Origin: Methylomonas rivi
GTDB lineage: Bacteria > Pseudomonadota > Gammaproteobacteria > Methylococcales > Methylomonadaceae
Length of the DNA: 52,735 bases
Direction: 5' to 3'
Assembly: GCF_024505165.1 (NCBI RefSeq)
Contig: NZ_JANIBK010000013.1
Location: 1-52,735 of the forward strand
The notes beneath the pieces are model-generated. The model was given only the letters and a program-made list of their open reading frames with translations, had not been told where the DNA came from and did no database searches. Both the position numbers and the translations under genes were made by a program. Shown in pieces: positions 44,283 to 52,735 of this stretch (position 1 is the first letter of the stretch; each line of letters begins with the position of its first letter).

Positions 44283-45575
44283 TTAAGTGTTGGCTTTCCA
44301 GCGTCGATACAGCAGACTCGATACCCATCCGGTTTGCAAAAGCGCGCAGAGCAAGGCGCCGCCGGCCGAGTCCGCCCACAGCGGAAAAAACAGCGCCGCC
44401 AGGCCGTTTTGGCCCAGGGCGTTAAAAATACCCGGCAGGATGCCGTACAGTAATACGGCGAACAGCAAGGTCATGCTTAAGGCCCGTTGCGGATTTTTGC
44501 CGTAACAAAAATAAATATAGATGCCGCAATCGCGCAATAAAATCAACACCATCGCCAACGGATAAAAATGAAAGCGCAAACTGAATTCGCGCAATGGGTG
44601 TTCGGACAAGCTCAACACCCACGCGGCCGGCAACAATAACAGGAAAGACAGCCACCAGATCGGTAATTCTTCGCTACCTCGGCGCCAGTTGCGCTCGGCA
44701 AAGTAAGTCAACAGGCGTTTGATGCGCATGGCGTCGTTGCTTTCGACCAATACGCCCACATAGGTCAATGTGCCGCAAACCGCGAATGCCGCCAACCAGA
44801 ACGCATAAGCCGAACCGGGCATAAAGCCGCCGACATAAATCATCAAAAACACACTAAATCCCAGCCATACCCAGGGTGTTGCCCGCAAGCCCAATTCCAG
44901 CGACATTAAGCGGTAATTGCCCACGGCGCACCAAAATAGCGCCAGTAACAAACTGACTTGATGAAAATCGCCACTGCTGAAACGCATTTCGTACCAATGC
45001 GTAGTCGAGTCCGGTAAAGCATACGAGGTCAGATTCGACACGTCCGACAGCCAGGGGGCAATCGATAAAAAGCCGATAACGGCAAGCAGGAAAATCGAGC
45101 CGCTTTTGGTTTGTCCCCGCCGTACCGCAAGCAGGCCTAGCAACAGGCTGCCGCTTTGCACCAAAAGCGCCGCGCAAATACTGTAAAAAATCAACAGGGG
45201 CAGGGCGGCGTAATCGTCAATGGCCAAGCCGTATGCGAATAGGCACAGTAAACCGGCGTACCAAACCATCACAGTGCTGCCGAACAATTTTCCCCACGCC
45301 ATTTCCCAGGGCCCCAACGCCGACAGGCGCTGGATGTCCCAAGTGCGGTCCCGGTATTCCTCGACGATGCTGTCGACCGCTTGCCGCGCGCCCCATAACA
45401 GGGTGATCAGCATGAATAAGCTCAAGGCGGCCTTTGCCGTGGCATTGCCCAGCCGATAGCCGTCGATAAAATAACTGAAGGTGAAGATGATGCCCAAAAC
45501 CGCGGGAATACCGATCAAGCGGGCTTGCGAGCATTCCAGATAAAGCTGGCGTTGAAATTCCGGATTCAAATTCAT
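44283..45575 (-). CDS. ABC transporter permease subunit
   Basis: 430 residues from the ATG at 45575, which overlaps the ATPase stop by 4 bp (ATGA). About ten hydrophobic segments with a conserved-looking cytoplasmic motif, VDSIVEEYRDRTWDIQRLSALGPWEMAWGK, as in ABC-2-type permeases. A longer frame to 45641 would overlap the ATPase gene and is rejected. Substrate unknown. Confidence 0.8.
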   Translation of the reverse strand: MNLNPEFQRQLYLECSQARLIGIPAVLGIIFTFSYFIDGYRLGNATAKAALSLFMLITLLWGARQAVDSIVEEYRDRTWDIQRLSALGPWEMAWGKLFGSTVMVWYAGLLCLFAYGLAIDDYAALPLLIFYSICAALLVQSGSLLLGLLAVRRGQTKSGSIFLLAVIGFLSIAPWLSDVSNLTSYALPDSTTHWYEMRFSSGDFHQVSLLLALFWCAVGNYRLMSLELGLRATPWVWLGFSVFLMIYVGGFMPGSAYAFWLAAFAVCGTLTYVGVLVESNDAMRIKRLLTYFAERNWRRGSEELPIWWLSFLLLLPAAWVLSLSEHPLREFSLRFHFYPLAMVLILLRDCGIYIYFCYGKNPQRALSMTLLFAVLLYGILPGIFNALGQNGLAALFFPLWADSAGGALLCALLQTGWVSSLLYRRWKANT

Positions 45576-46486
45576 GGGCGTTGCCTGATGGTCTGTAGAT
45601 AGGCGTCCTGCAAGTTGCTGGCGGCGGGGGCGAATTCGCAAACCGGTAAATTCAACGCCAACAAGGCTTTTAATACCGCGTGCTGATGTTGAGTGTCGGT
45701 TGATAGCCGGATCAGCGCCAGACGATCGTGTTCGGTTTTCAATAGTTCGATATCCGGTAATTGTGTCAATATGTCAGCCAAATTCGGCACCGCTTGCGCC
45801 AGTAATAATTTAAACGGTTTATGGTGTTGGGGCGTTTTTACGGCGACCTGCTCGACCAAGCGGCCTTTTCGCAGTACCAGCATGTCGGTGCAATAGGCCT
45901 CCAGTTCGGCCAGTATGTGGGAGGAGACCAGCAGCGTCATGCCTTGGCGTTGCAGGTCCAGGAACAGCTCGGCCAACTCATGGCGGGCCTCCGGATCCAG
46001 TCCGGATGCCGGTTCGTCCAGCAAAACCAAGCTGGGTTTATGAATAATGGCTTGGGCGATGGCCACCCGCTGCCGCAAGCCGCGCGACAACTCGTCCGGC
46101 CGCATTTCCAGGCGGTCTTCGATATGCAGGCGGCGGCAAACCTCGGTTATCGCCGCCGGGCAATCGCCATCGGCTATGCCTTGGGCGCGCGCGACGAAAT
46201 GCAAGCATTGCCGTACCGTTAGCCGTTGGTAAAGCCCGAAAAAATCCGAAAGATAACCGATAATCCGGTGGCATTCGCGAGGTTGCTCCAAAACATCGAT
46301 ATCCTCGATGGTAATGGTGCCGCCGACCGGCCTATCCAGCGCCGCCATGCAGCGCAGCAAGGTGGTTTTTCCGGCGCCGTTGGGGCCGACCAAGGCCGTG
46401 ATGCTGCCTTGATTAATCTGAAACGACACGTTATCCAGCGCCCTGAGCCCCGGGTATTCAAAAATCAGTTTATCGACCGTGATCAT
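45572..46486 (-). CDS. ABC transporter ATPase subunit
   Basis: 304 residues. Walker A GPNGAGKTT, Q-loop YLSDFFGLYQ, signature LSRGLRQRV, Walker B LVLLDEPASGLDPE and switch His in VSSHILAELE. A C-terminal about 85-residue extension is typical of ABC-2 exporters (CcmA/NatA type). First gene of a three-gene leftward unit with the permease and the channel. Confidence 0.92.
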   Translation of the reverse strand: MITVDKLIFEYPGLRALDNVSFQINQGSITALVGPNGAGKTTLLRCMAALDRPVGGTITIEDIDVLEQPRECHRIIGYLSDFFGLYQRLTVRQCLHFVARAQGIADGDCPAAITEVCRRLHIEDRLEMRPDELSRGLRQRVAIAQAIIHKPSLVLLDEPASGLDPEARHELAELFLDLQRQGMTLLVSSHILAELEAYCTDMLVLRKGRLVEQVAVKTPQHHKPFKLLLAQAVPNLADILTQLPDIELLKTEHDRLALIRLSTDTQHQHAVLKALLALNLPVCEFAPAASNLQDAYLQTIRQRP

Positions 46487-46810
46487 GTAGGCTCGCCTTA
46501 TTGGGTTTGCCGGGCATTGTAGCCAACAATAGCGATAGCGGCTAACCTCGCACCATTATCGGTCTTTAAATGGCTGGCTTGGTGCAAAATTTCAGCTTAT
46601 GCTGGAACTATTCGCTTAATAGCCCTGGGGGTTGGGTTCATGGAACGGGGCGGGATTTTTTATGGTTGTTATGGTATTAAAATTGCTTGACACAGGTCTT
46701 GGTTGATAGCGATTTTTTACCGGGCGGCAACGGCTGGTGAACCGCTTGGCTGCCTGCCGGCCGGGAAACTGTTATCATTTAAAATTTAAAAAACACCCAG
46801 GAGAGAGTGA
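46487..46810. other. Divergent intergenic region, ABC transporter / icd
   Basis: 324 bp holding promoters for both directions. A candidate icd promoter lies at its right end. A perfect TTGACA also occurs at 46684-46689 without a good -10. The icd ribosome-binding site is AGGAGAG, ending just before the start. Confidence 0.45.
46746..46775 (+). promoter_or_regulatory. Weak candidate promoter of icd
   Basis: TTGGCT (46746-46751), 18-nt spacer, TGTTAT (46770-46775), followed by an AT-rich start region 36 nt before the ATG. Confidence 0.25.
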
Positions 46811-47821
46811 ATGCACAACGTCACGTTGATTAAAGGTGATGGGATTGGTCCTTCGATTATGGATGCCGCGGTAGCGGTCATCAATGCATCCGGCGCCAAA
46901 ATAAACTGGCATGAAGCCGACGCCGGCATGTCCGCTTATGAAAAAACCGGTAATCCCTTGCCGGACGCCACCATGCAATCCATAGACGAAACCCGGGTCG
47001 CTTTCAAAGGACCGCTGACCACCATGGTGGGCGAGGGTTTCAGAAGTATCAACGTCGAATTGCGCAAAAAATACGATCTCTACGCCAACGTCCGCCCGGC
47101 CAAAAGCTGGCCCGGCGTCAAAACCCGTTACGACGATGTCGACATCGTGGTGGTGCGGGAAAACACCCAGGGTCTGTACGTGGGTCTGGAACATTATCTG
47201 ACGCCGCAAAAAGACATCGCCGAAAGTTTGGCGGTGGTCACCAAGGACAGTTCCGAGCGTATCGTCGAATACGCTTTTAAATACGCCATCGATAACGACA
47301 GGCAAAAAGTGACGGTCTGCCACAAGGCCAATATTCTGAAATTTACCCAGGGCCTGTTTTTGAATACCGCCCGCGAAGTAGCCAAAAAATATCCGCAGAT
47401 CGAGTTCGACGAAAAAATCATCGACGCCGCCTGCATGCACATGGTGATGAAACCCGAGCAATTCGACGTGGTGGTCACCACCAATATGTTCGGCGATATT
47501 TTGTCCGATTTGACCGCCGGACTGGTCGGCGGCCTGGGGCTGATTCCGGGCGCCAATATCGGCAGGGATGCGGCGTTGTTCGAAGCCGTGCACGGCAGCG
47601 CGCCCGATATCGCCGGCAAGAATATCGCCAATCCGACCGCGGTGATGATGGCCGGGGTGATGATGTTGACTCACTTGGGCGAACACGAGGCCGGCATGCG
47701 TATGCTGCATGCGATCGAAAAAGTGGTGAACGAGGGCAAATACGTCACGCCGGACCTGAATCCGCACAGCACCTGCGGTACCAAGGAAATGGGGCAGGCC
47801 ATCGTCGATGCGATGGCGTAA
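46811..47821 (+). CDS. icd: Isocitrate dehydrogenase, NAD-type family
   Basis: 336 residues, the short isocitrate/isopropylmalate dehydrogenase type. TLIKGDGIGPSIMDA, substrate site FRSINVELRKKYDLYANVRP, VVRENTQGLYVG and NMFGDILSDLTAGLVGGLG are intact. It oxidises isocitrate to 2-oxoglutarate in the TCA cycle. Length and family suggest NAD+ rather than NADP+. acnB, the preceding step, is 700 bp downstream. Confidence 0.92.
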   Translation: MHNVTLIKGDGIGPSIMDAAVAVINASGAKINWHEADAGMSAYEKTGNPLPDATMQSIDETRVAFKGPLTTMVGEGFRSINVELRKKYDLYANVRPAKSWPGVKTRYDDVDIVVVRENTQGLYVGLEHYLTPQKDIAESLAVVTKDSSERIVEYAFKYAIDNDRQKVTVCHKANILKFTQGLFLNTAREVAKKYPQIEFDEKIIDAACMHMVMKPEQFDVVVTTNMFGDILSDLTAGLVGGLGLIPGANIGRDAALFEAVHGSAPDIAGKNIANPTAVMMAGVMMLTHLGEHEAGMRMLHAIEKVVNEGKYVTPDLNPHSTCGTKEMGQAIVDAMA

Positions 47822-47865
47822 GCTATTATCGGTTTAAGTGGGACTGCCAAGAATCGGAGGTTAGC

Positions 47866-48480
47866 ATGAGTCTGCGGCAAAAGGTTCAAGATGCATGGGT
47901 CAGTATCGACGACTATCTTGCAGGCGAGTTGCTGAGCGATATTAAGCATGAATATATCGATGGCGCCGTGTATGCCATGTCCGGCGCCAGTCGAAATCAT
48001 GAGCGGATTGCCGGTAATGTATTCGCGGAATTACGTTATCGATTGCGCGGAAAACCCTGTGAGGCGTTCAATTCGGATCTAAAAGTCAAAGTAGGAAATC
48101 ACTTTTTTTATCCCGATGCGATGGTGGTTTGCGAAGAGAACCAGCCGCACGAATATTACAGCGAAGCCCCGACGTTGCTGGTTGAAGTGTTATCCAAATC
48201 CACGCGGCGCATGGACGAAACCCTTAAGCGGCGCCTTTACCAGAGTTTGCCCAGTTTGCAGGAATACGTGCTCATCGAGCAGGACATCGTCGATGTGGAA
48301 GTTTGCCGCCGCAGCGAAGGCTGGGTGTCCAATCATTATTTTCTCGGCGACGAGGTATTCTTCCAATCGGTGGATATAACGCTGACCGTGGCCGAGATTT
48401 ACGAGCGGGTCGAAAACGAGGATGTGCGGGCATTTTTGCTGGAACAGCAATCGCTCCAGCGCGATAGCCACCCAATTTAA
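47866..48480 (+). CDS. Uma2-family PD-(D/E)XK-like protein
   Basis: 204 residues. [28 protein letters not shown] at the start, then the nuclease-like core [11 protein letters not shown] and [38 protein letters not shown], which is the Uma2 (DUF820) signature. GGAGG 6 nt upstream of the ATG. The family is predicted to be endonuclease-like, with no settled role. It lies between icd and acnB in the same direction. Confidence 0.9.
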   Translation: MSLRQKVQDAWVSIDDYLAGELLSDIKHEYIDGAVYAMSGASRNHERIAGNVFAELRYRLRGKPCEAFNSDLKVKVGNHFFYPDAMVVCEENQPHEYYSEAPTLLVEVLSKSTRRMDETLKRRLYQSLPSLQEYVLIEQDIVDVEVCRRSEGWVSNHYFLGDEVFFQSVDITLTVAEIYERVENEDVRAFLLEQQSLQRDSHPI

Positions 48481-48532
48481 ATTATTGTTGCCGGCCGCCA
48501 TTCGAGTGGCCGTTATTTGCAGGATTAAGCTT

Positions 48533-51091
48533 ATGTTAGAACAATACCGAAAACACGTAGCCGAACGGGCCGCCGAAGGCATCGTTCCCAAACCTCTGGA
48601 TGCCGGGCAAGTCTCCGCGCTGGTGGAATTACTGAAACAGCCGCCGGCTGGCGAAGATGCATTTCTGCTGGATTTATTGGCTAACCGGGTGCCGGCCGGC
48701 GTGGATGAAGCCGCCTATGTCAAGGCCGCCTTTTTGGCCGATGTGGCCAAGGGCGCGGCGGTATCGCCCATCGTATCGCCGCAAAAAGCCACCGAATTGT
48801 TGGGTACCATGCTGGGCGGTTACAACATCGCGCCCTTGATCGAATTGTTGGATAACGGCGCGCTGGCCGCCACGGCCGCCGCCGCCCTGTCGCACATTTT
48901 ACTGATTTTCGACGCCTTCCACGACGTAGAGGAAAAGGCCGAGGCCGGTAATGTTTACGCCAAGCAAGTCCTGCAATCCTGGGCCGACGCGGAATGGTTT
49001 ACCGCCAAGCCGCCAGTGCCGGAGAAACTGACCGTGACGGTGTTCAAGGTCAGCGGCGAAACCAATACCGACGACCTGTCGCCGGCGCCGGATGCCTGGT
49101 CGCGGCCGGATATTCCGCTGCACGCCAAGGCCATGCTGAAAATGCCGCGCGAAGGCATCGCCAACGCCGAACAACAGATCGCCGAACTGAAAGCCAAGGG
49201 CTTTCCGGTGGCCTATGTCGGCGATGTGGTCGGCACCGGCTCGTCGCGCAAATCCGCCACCAATTCGGTGCTGTGGTTCATGGGCGACGATATCCCCCAT
49301 ATTCCCAACAAACGCGCCGGCGGCGTCTGTATCGGCGGCAAGATCGCGCCTATCTTCTTCAATACCATGGAAGATTCAGGCGCCTTGCCGATCGAGTGCG
49401 ACGTCAGCGCCATGCATATGGGCGATGTGATCGACATTTATCCCTATCTTGGCGTGGTCAAGCGCCACGGCAGCGACGAAACGGTTTGCGCGTTTCAACT
49501 CAAAACCGAGGTGATTCTGGACGAAGTGCGGGCCGGCGGACGGATCCCGCTGATCATCGGCCGCGGCCTGACTGATAGGGCGCGCAAGGCCCTGGGTTTG
49601 CCGGCCTCGACCGTGTTCCGCCATTTGGCGGCGGTGGCCGATACCGGTAAGGGCTACACGCTGGCGCAAAAAATGGTCGGTAAAGCCTGCGGCTTGCCGG
49701 GCGTGCGTCCCGGCAGTTATTGCGAACCGCGCATGACTACGGTCGGCTCGCAAGACACCACCGGGCCCATGACCCGCGACGAACTGAAAGACCTGGCCTG
49801 CCTGGGTTTTTCCGCCGATTTGGTATTGCAGTCGTTCTGCCATACCGCCGCTTATCCGAAGCCGGTCGATGTGAAAATGCAGCACACCCTGCCGGATTTC
49901 ATCATGACCCGCGGCGGCGTCTCTTTGCGCCCCGGCGACGGCATCATTCATTCCTGGCTGAACCGCATGCTGCTGCCGGATACGGTCGGCACCGGCGGCG
50001 ACTCGCATACGCGTTTCCCGATCGGCATTTCCTTTCCGGCCGGTTCCGGTCTGGTGGCGTTTGCCGCCGCCACCGGCGTGATGCCGCTGGATATGCCTGA
50101 ATCGGTATTGGTGCGGTTTACCGGCAAAATGCAGCCTGGTATTACCTTGCGCGATCTGGTGAATGCGATTCCTTACGCGGCGATCCAGCGCGGTTTGCTG
50201 ACCGTGGCCAAGCAGGGCAAGAAGAACGTGTTTTCCGGGCGGATTCTGGAAATCGAAGGCTTGCCGGATTTGAAAGTCGAACAGGCTTTCGAATTGTCCG
50301 ACGCCTCGGCGGAACGCTCGGCCGGCGGTTGCACCATCAAACTGAATCAAGCACCTATCGCCGAATATCTCAATTCCAATATCACGCTGTTGAAATGGAT
50401 GATAGCCGAGGGCTACGGCGATGTGCGCACCTTGCAGCGCCGGATCAAAGCCATGCGGGAATGGCTGGAAAACCCGCTGTTGATGGAGGCCGATAGCGAT
50501 GCGGAATACGCCGAAATCATCGAAATCGACATGAACCAAGTCACCGAGCCGCTACTGGCCTGCCCGAACGACCCGGACGACATCAAACCCTTGTCCGAGG
50601 TGGCCGATACCAAAATCGACGAAGTGTTCATCGGTTCCTGCATGACCAATGTCGGCCATTTCAGGGCGGCGGGCAAGCTGCTGGAAAAAGCCGGCGCCTT
50701 GCCGACCCGGTTATGGGTGGCGCCGCCGACCAAGATGGACCAAAGCCAGTTGGTGGAAGAAGGCTATTACGGCACCTTCGGCAAAGTCGGTGCCCGCACT
50801 GAAATGCCGGGCTGTTCGCTGTGCATGGGCAATCAGGCGCGGGTGGCGGAAGGTTCGACCGTGGTATCCACGTCCACCCGTAATTTCCCGAATCGTCTGG
50901 GTAACGGCGCCAATGTCTATTTGGCCTCGGCGGAATTGGCGGCGGTTTGTTCCCTGTTGGGCAAAATACCCACCGTTGCGGAATACATGCAGTATGCGGC
51001 GACGATCGATGAAACCAGTGCCGATACTTACCGTTACCTGAATTTTAATCAAATCCCCAGTTTTCAGGAAAAGGCTGACCGGGTAGCTTAA
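48533..51091 (+). CDS. acnB: Aconitate hydratase B
   Basis: 852 residues from the ATG at 48533 (AGGA upstream); an in-frame start at 48422 lies within the Uma2 gene and is rejected. The AcnB layout is clear: an N-terminal HEAT-like domain ([22 protein letters not shown]), the swivel domain before the catalytic core, and Fe-S cysteines in [17 protein letters not shown] and [13 protein letters not shown]. It isomerises citrate to isocitrate. Confidence 0.98.
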   Translation: MLEQYRKHVAERAAEGIVPKPLDAGQVSALVELLKQPPAGEDAFLLDLLANRVPAGVDEAAYVKAAFLADVAKGAAVSPIVSPQKATELLGTMLGGYNIAPLIELLDNGALAATAAAALSHILLIFDAFHDVEEKAEAGNVYAKQVLQSWADAEWFTAKPPVPEKLTVTVFKVSGETNTDDLSPAPDAWSRPDIPLHAKAMLKMPREGIANAEQQIAELKAKGFPVAYVGDVVGTGSSRKSATNSVLWFMGDDIPHIPNKRAGGVCIGGKIAPIFFNTMEDSGALPIECDVSAMHMGDVIDIYPYLGVVKRHGSDETVCAFQLKTEVILDEVRAGGRIPLIIGRGLTDRARKALGLPASTVFRHLAAVADTGKGYTLAQKMVGKACGLPGVRPGSYCEPRMTTVGSQDTTGPMTRDELKDLACLGFSADLVLQSFCHTAAYPKPVDVKMQHTLPDFIMTRGGVSLRPGDGIIHSWLNRMLLPDTVGTGGDSHTRFPIGISFPAGSGLVAFAAATGVMPLDMPESVLVRFTGKMQPGITLRDLVNAIPYAAIQRGLLTVAKQGKKNVFSGRILEIEGLPDLKVEQAFELSDASAERSAGGCTIKLNQAPIAEYLNSNITLLKWMIAEGYGDVRTLQRRIKAMREWLENPLLMEADSDAEYAEIIEIDMNQVTEPLLACPNDPDDIKPLSEVADTKIDEVFIGSCMTNVGHFRAAGKLLEKAGALPTRLWVAPPTKMDQSQLVEEGYYGTFGKVGARTEMPGCSLCMGNQARVAEGSTVVSTSTRNFPNRLGNGANVYLASAELAAVCSLLGKIPTVAEYMQYAATIDETSADTYRYLNFNQIPSFQEKADRVA

Positions 51092-51276
51092 AGATCATGA
51101 AAAAGCTTTCGCCGCTCCGGCATATGGATGCGAGCTTGGGGCGAGCAAGGCTGGTTTTTGATCGCGCACCTTTAGCGTAACGTTCAAAGTTCGGTTCCGG
51201 CCAGGCGCCGGGGCCGGGCAGATTTTCAGATTGCTGCTAACCTTAATACATCAGTAATTTCTGTCGAGACTGAACA

Positions 51277-52404
51277 TTGGACGAAGATATCACAGCCGAC
51301 TTGCGGGTCCTGCAAAGCCATTTAGACGGCATGCTGAACCGGGTACAACATAACAGCCTGACCTTAAAACGCCTGCAAGTCTTCGAAATGCGGCTGTTGG
51401 GGCTCAGTTCGTTGACCGAGATGATCGATTACATACTGGACGAAAGCAAATCCCTGTTCGATCTGGAAATCGTCAGCCTGTTTTTGTTCGATCCTAGCCG
51501 GGAAATAGCGGCTTACCTGGACAGCGACCAGTATCCCTACCAAAACCGTAAAGGACTTGCGCTGGTCAACGACGACGGCCTGTTCAAAAAATTTTTCGAC
51601 CATACCCAGCGGCCGCTGCTGGGCATCTATCATCCGGAAAACTATGAGCAATTTTTCCCCGGCGAGACGGAAAGACCGTCGTCGGTGATTCTGGCGCCTT
51701 TGGCGCGGCGCGGCAAATATCTGGGTTCCCTGAATTTGGGCAGTTTTCGCCAGGACCGCTTCATACGCACCATGGCCACGGACTTTATCGAACACCTGGC
51801 TTCGGTATTGAGCATCTGTTTGGAAAACACCCTGAATTTCGAGACCATGCGCCGCACCAGCCTGATCGACCCCTTAACCGGCGTCAATAACCGGCGTTTT
51901 TTGGAACAACGTATCGACGAAGAGATAGACCGCAGCCTGCGCAACCGGCAGCCGTTGTCGTGCCTGTTTCTGGACATCGATTATTTCAAACGCATTAACG
52001 ACAACTTCGGCCATCAAGCCGGCGACCACGTGTTGGCGCTGGTCGCCGCCGCAATCAAAAAACAGCTGCGCAGCAACGACGTGTTGTCGCGTTTCGGCGG
52101 GGAGGAGTTCGTGGCCTTGCTGTCGGGCAGCGGCGAGACTATTTCCGGGGAAATCGCCGAGCGGATCCGCGCCAGTATTTCCGCGTTGAGCATCGAATTC
52201 GCCGGCCGGAGCATTCCGGTCACCATTTCCATCGGCGTGGCGACCTTCGATGCCAAACTAAGCCAAAAAAACAGCGTTTCCGAAACCGCCGGCCGCTTGA
52301 TTCAGGCCGCGGATGCGGCCTTATACAAAGCCAAACACAACGGCAGAAACCGGGTGGAAAGTAGCGGGATTATTTTGGAAAAATTGCAGCTGCAACAGGC
52401 TTGA
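51277..52404 (+). CDS. Diguanylate cyclase with N-terminal DUF484/GAF domain
   Basis: 375 residues starting with TTG at 51277. The N-terminal part (about 20-190) is a DUF484/GAF-like sensor preceded by a helix. The C-terminal GGDEF domain has an active GGEEF site (274-278), metal Asp in FLDIDYFKRINDNFGH and an inhibitory I-site RSND (265-268), five residues upstream of the active motif. It is predicted to make c-di-GMP with product inhibition. No membrane helix. Confidence 0.92.
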   Translation: MDEDITADLRVLQSHLDGMLNRVQHNSLTLKRLQVFEMRLLGLSSLTEMIDYILDESKSLFDLEIVSLFLFDPSREIAAYLDSDQYPYQNRKGLALVNDDGLFKKFFDHTQRPLLGIYHPENYEQFFPGETERPSSVILAPLARRGKYLGSLNLGSFRQDRFIRTMATDFIEHLASVLSICLENTLNFETMRRTSLIDPLTGVNNRRFLEQRIDEEIDRSLRNRQPLSCLFLDIDYFKRINDNFGHQAGDHVLALVAAAIKKQLRSNDVLSRFGGEEFVALLSGSGETISGEIAERIRASISALSIEFAGRSIPVTISIGVATFDAKLSQKNSVSETAGRLIQAADAALYKAKHNGRNRVESSGIILEKLQLQQA

Positions 52405-52407
52405 TTT

Positions 52408-52735
52408 TCAACATTCGATCAGATTAACCGCCAAGCCGCCGCGCGAGGTTTCCTTGTATTTGGTTTTCATATCGGCGCCTGTTTCGCGCATGGTCTTGAT
52501 GACTTTATCCAGCGATACGAAATGGCTGCCGTCGCCGCGCAAGGCGATGCGGGCGGCATTGATGGCCTTGACCGCGCCCATGGCGTTACGTTCTATGCAC
52601 GGCACCTGCACCAAGCCGCCGACCGGATCGCAGGTCAGGCCTAGATTGTGTTCCATGCCGATTTCCGCCGCGTTTTCCACCTGTGCCGGCGTGCCGCCCA
52701 ACACTTCCGCCAGCGCGCCGGCCGCCATCGAACAG
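52408..52735 (-). CDS. sdaA: L-serine ammonia-lyase, C-terminal part (5' end outside window)
   Basis: The C-terminal 108 residues are visible, and the frame is open to the right edge. [42 protein letters not shown] (Fe-S cysteines) and [15 protein letters not shown] mark the alpha domain of the iron-sulfur serine dehydratase. It converts serine to pyruvate and ammonia. Convergent with the diguanylate cyclase gene, 3 bp apart. Confidence 0.93.
   Translation of the reverse strand, partial: CSMAAGALAEVLGGTPAQVENAAEIGMEHNLGLTCDPVGGLVQVPCIERNAMGAVKAINAARIALRGDGSHFVSLDKVIKTMRETGADMKTKYKETSRGGLAVNLIEC

Noticed and set aside
49376-50539. 387-codon open frame antisense to acnB
   Set aside because: Shadow of acnB with no recognisable motif.

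Overview
The window reads as ordinary chromosome of a Gram-negative gammaproteobacterium. It carries LPS inner-core heptosyltransferases and lpxD, a TonB-dependent receptor, several lipobox or signal-peptide proteins, c-type cytochromes, KdpDE, NtrC, AcnB and a short NAD-type isocitrate dehydrogenase. The style of the proteins suggests a methanotroph of the Methylococcales (Methylomonas-like), but no methane-oxidation gene lies in the window, so that placement is an impression. Most of the sequence looks mid-50s % GC by eye. The clear exception is about 21.4-23.0 kb, where sampled lines are near 30% GC. No tRNA, rRNA, CRISPR array or complete insertion sequence was seen.

Layout. 0-6.5 kb: the end of ntrC, a secreted PepSY-like small protein, a stand-alone degenerate IS110-type domain, a two-helix K+ channel, kdpD-kdpE (without kdpFABC) and a VOC protein. 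7.2-10.6 kb: ilvE-waaF-waaC-cupin, closed by a strong terminator. 10.7-15.2 kb: a lipoprotein with sialidase-like repeats and CxCC/CPHH motifs, a TonB-dependent receptor, REP-like palindromes and an SmbP-like helical periplasmic protein. 15.7-16.4 kb: a secreted pentapeptide-repeat protein.

16.5-27.9 kb is transcribed leftwards: argD-argF-SH3 protein, ilvD, an AT-rich ATPase-PIN gene pair, a membrane-anchored AlbA_2 (Schlafen-type) protein, a membrane/spermidine-synthase fusion, lpxD and rpiA.

28.1-41.1 kb is the most distinctive block. On the plus strand: a radical SAM protein, a FeoA-FeoB fusion, a P1B-type ATPase without an N-terminal metal-binding domain, a SufC-like ATPase, a short SufB/D-like scaffold, a ZIP transporter, a DUF2202 ferritin-like protein and a methyltransferase. 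Facing it on the minus strand: a tri-haem cytochrome c peroxidase (YhjA-like), a DUF1269-like protein, a NifX-like protein with a His-rich tail, a Cys-rich DUF523/TudS-like protein and a small cytochrome c. Together they look like an iron uptake, compartment/efflux, Fe-S assembly and peroxide-control island.

41.4-52.7 kb: an L,D-transpeptidase, an ABC transporter pair coupled to a zinc-ribbon voltage-gated-type channel, icd-Uma2-acnB, a DUF484-GGDEF diguanylate cyclase and the 3' part of an L-serine ammonia-lyase.

The two best candidates for an undescribed system are the ATPase-PIN pair (21437-23037) and the FeoAB/P1B-ATPase/minimal SufBC/ZIP/ferritin cluster (28123-36749).
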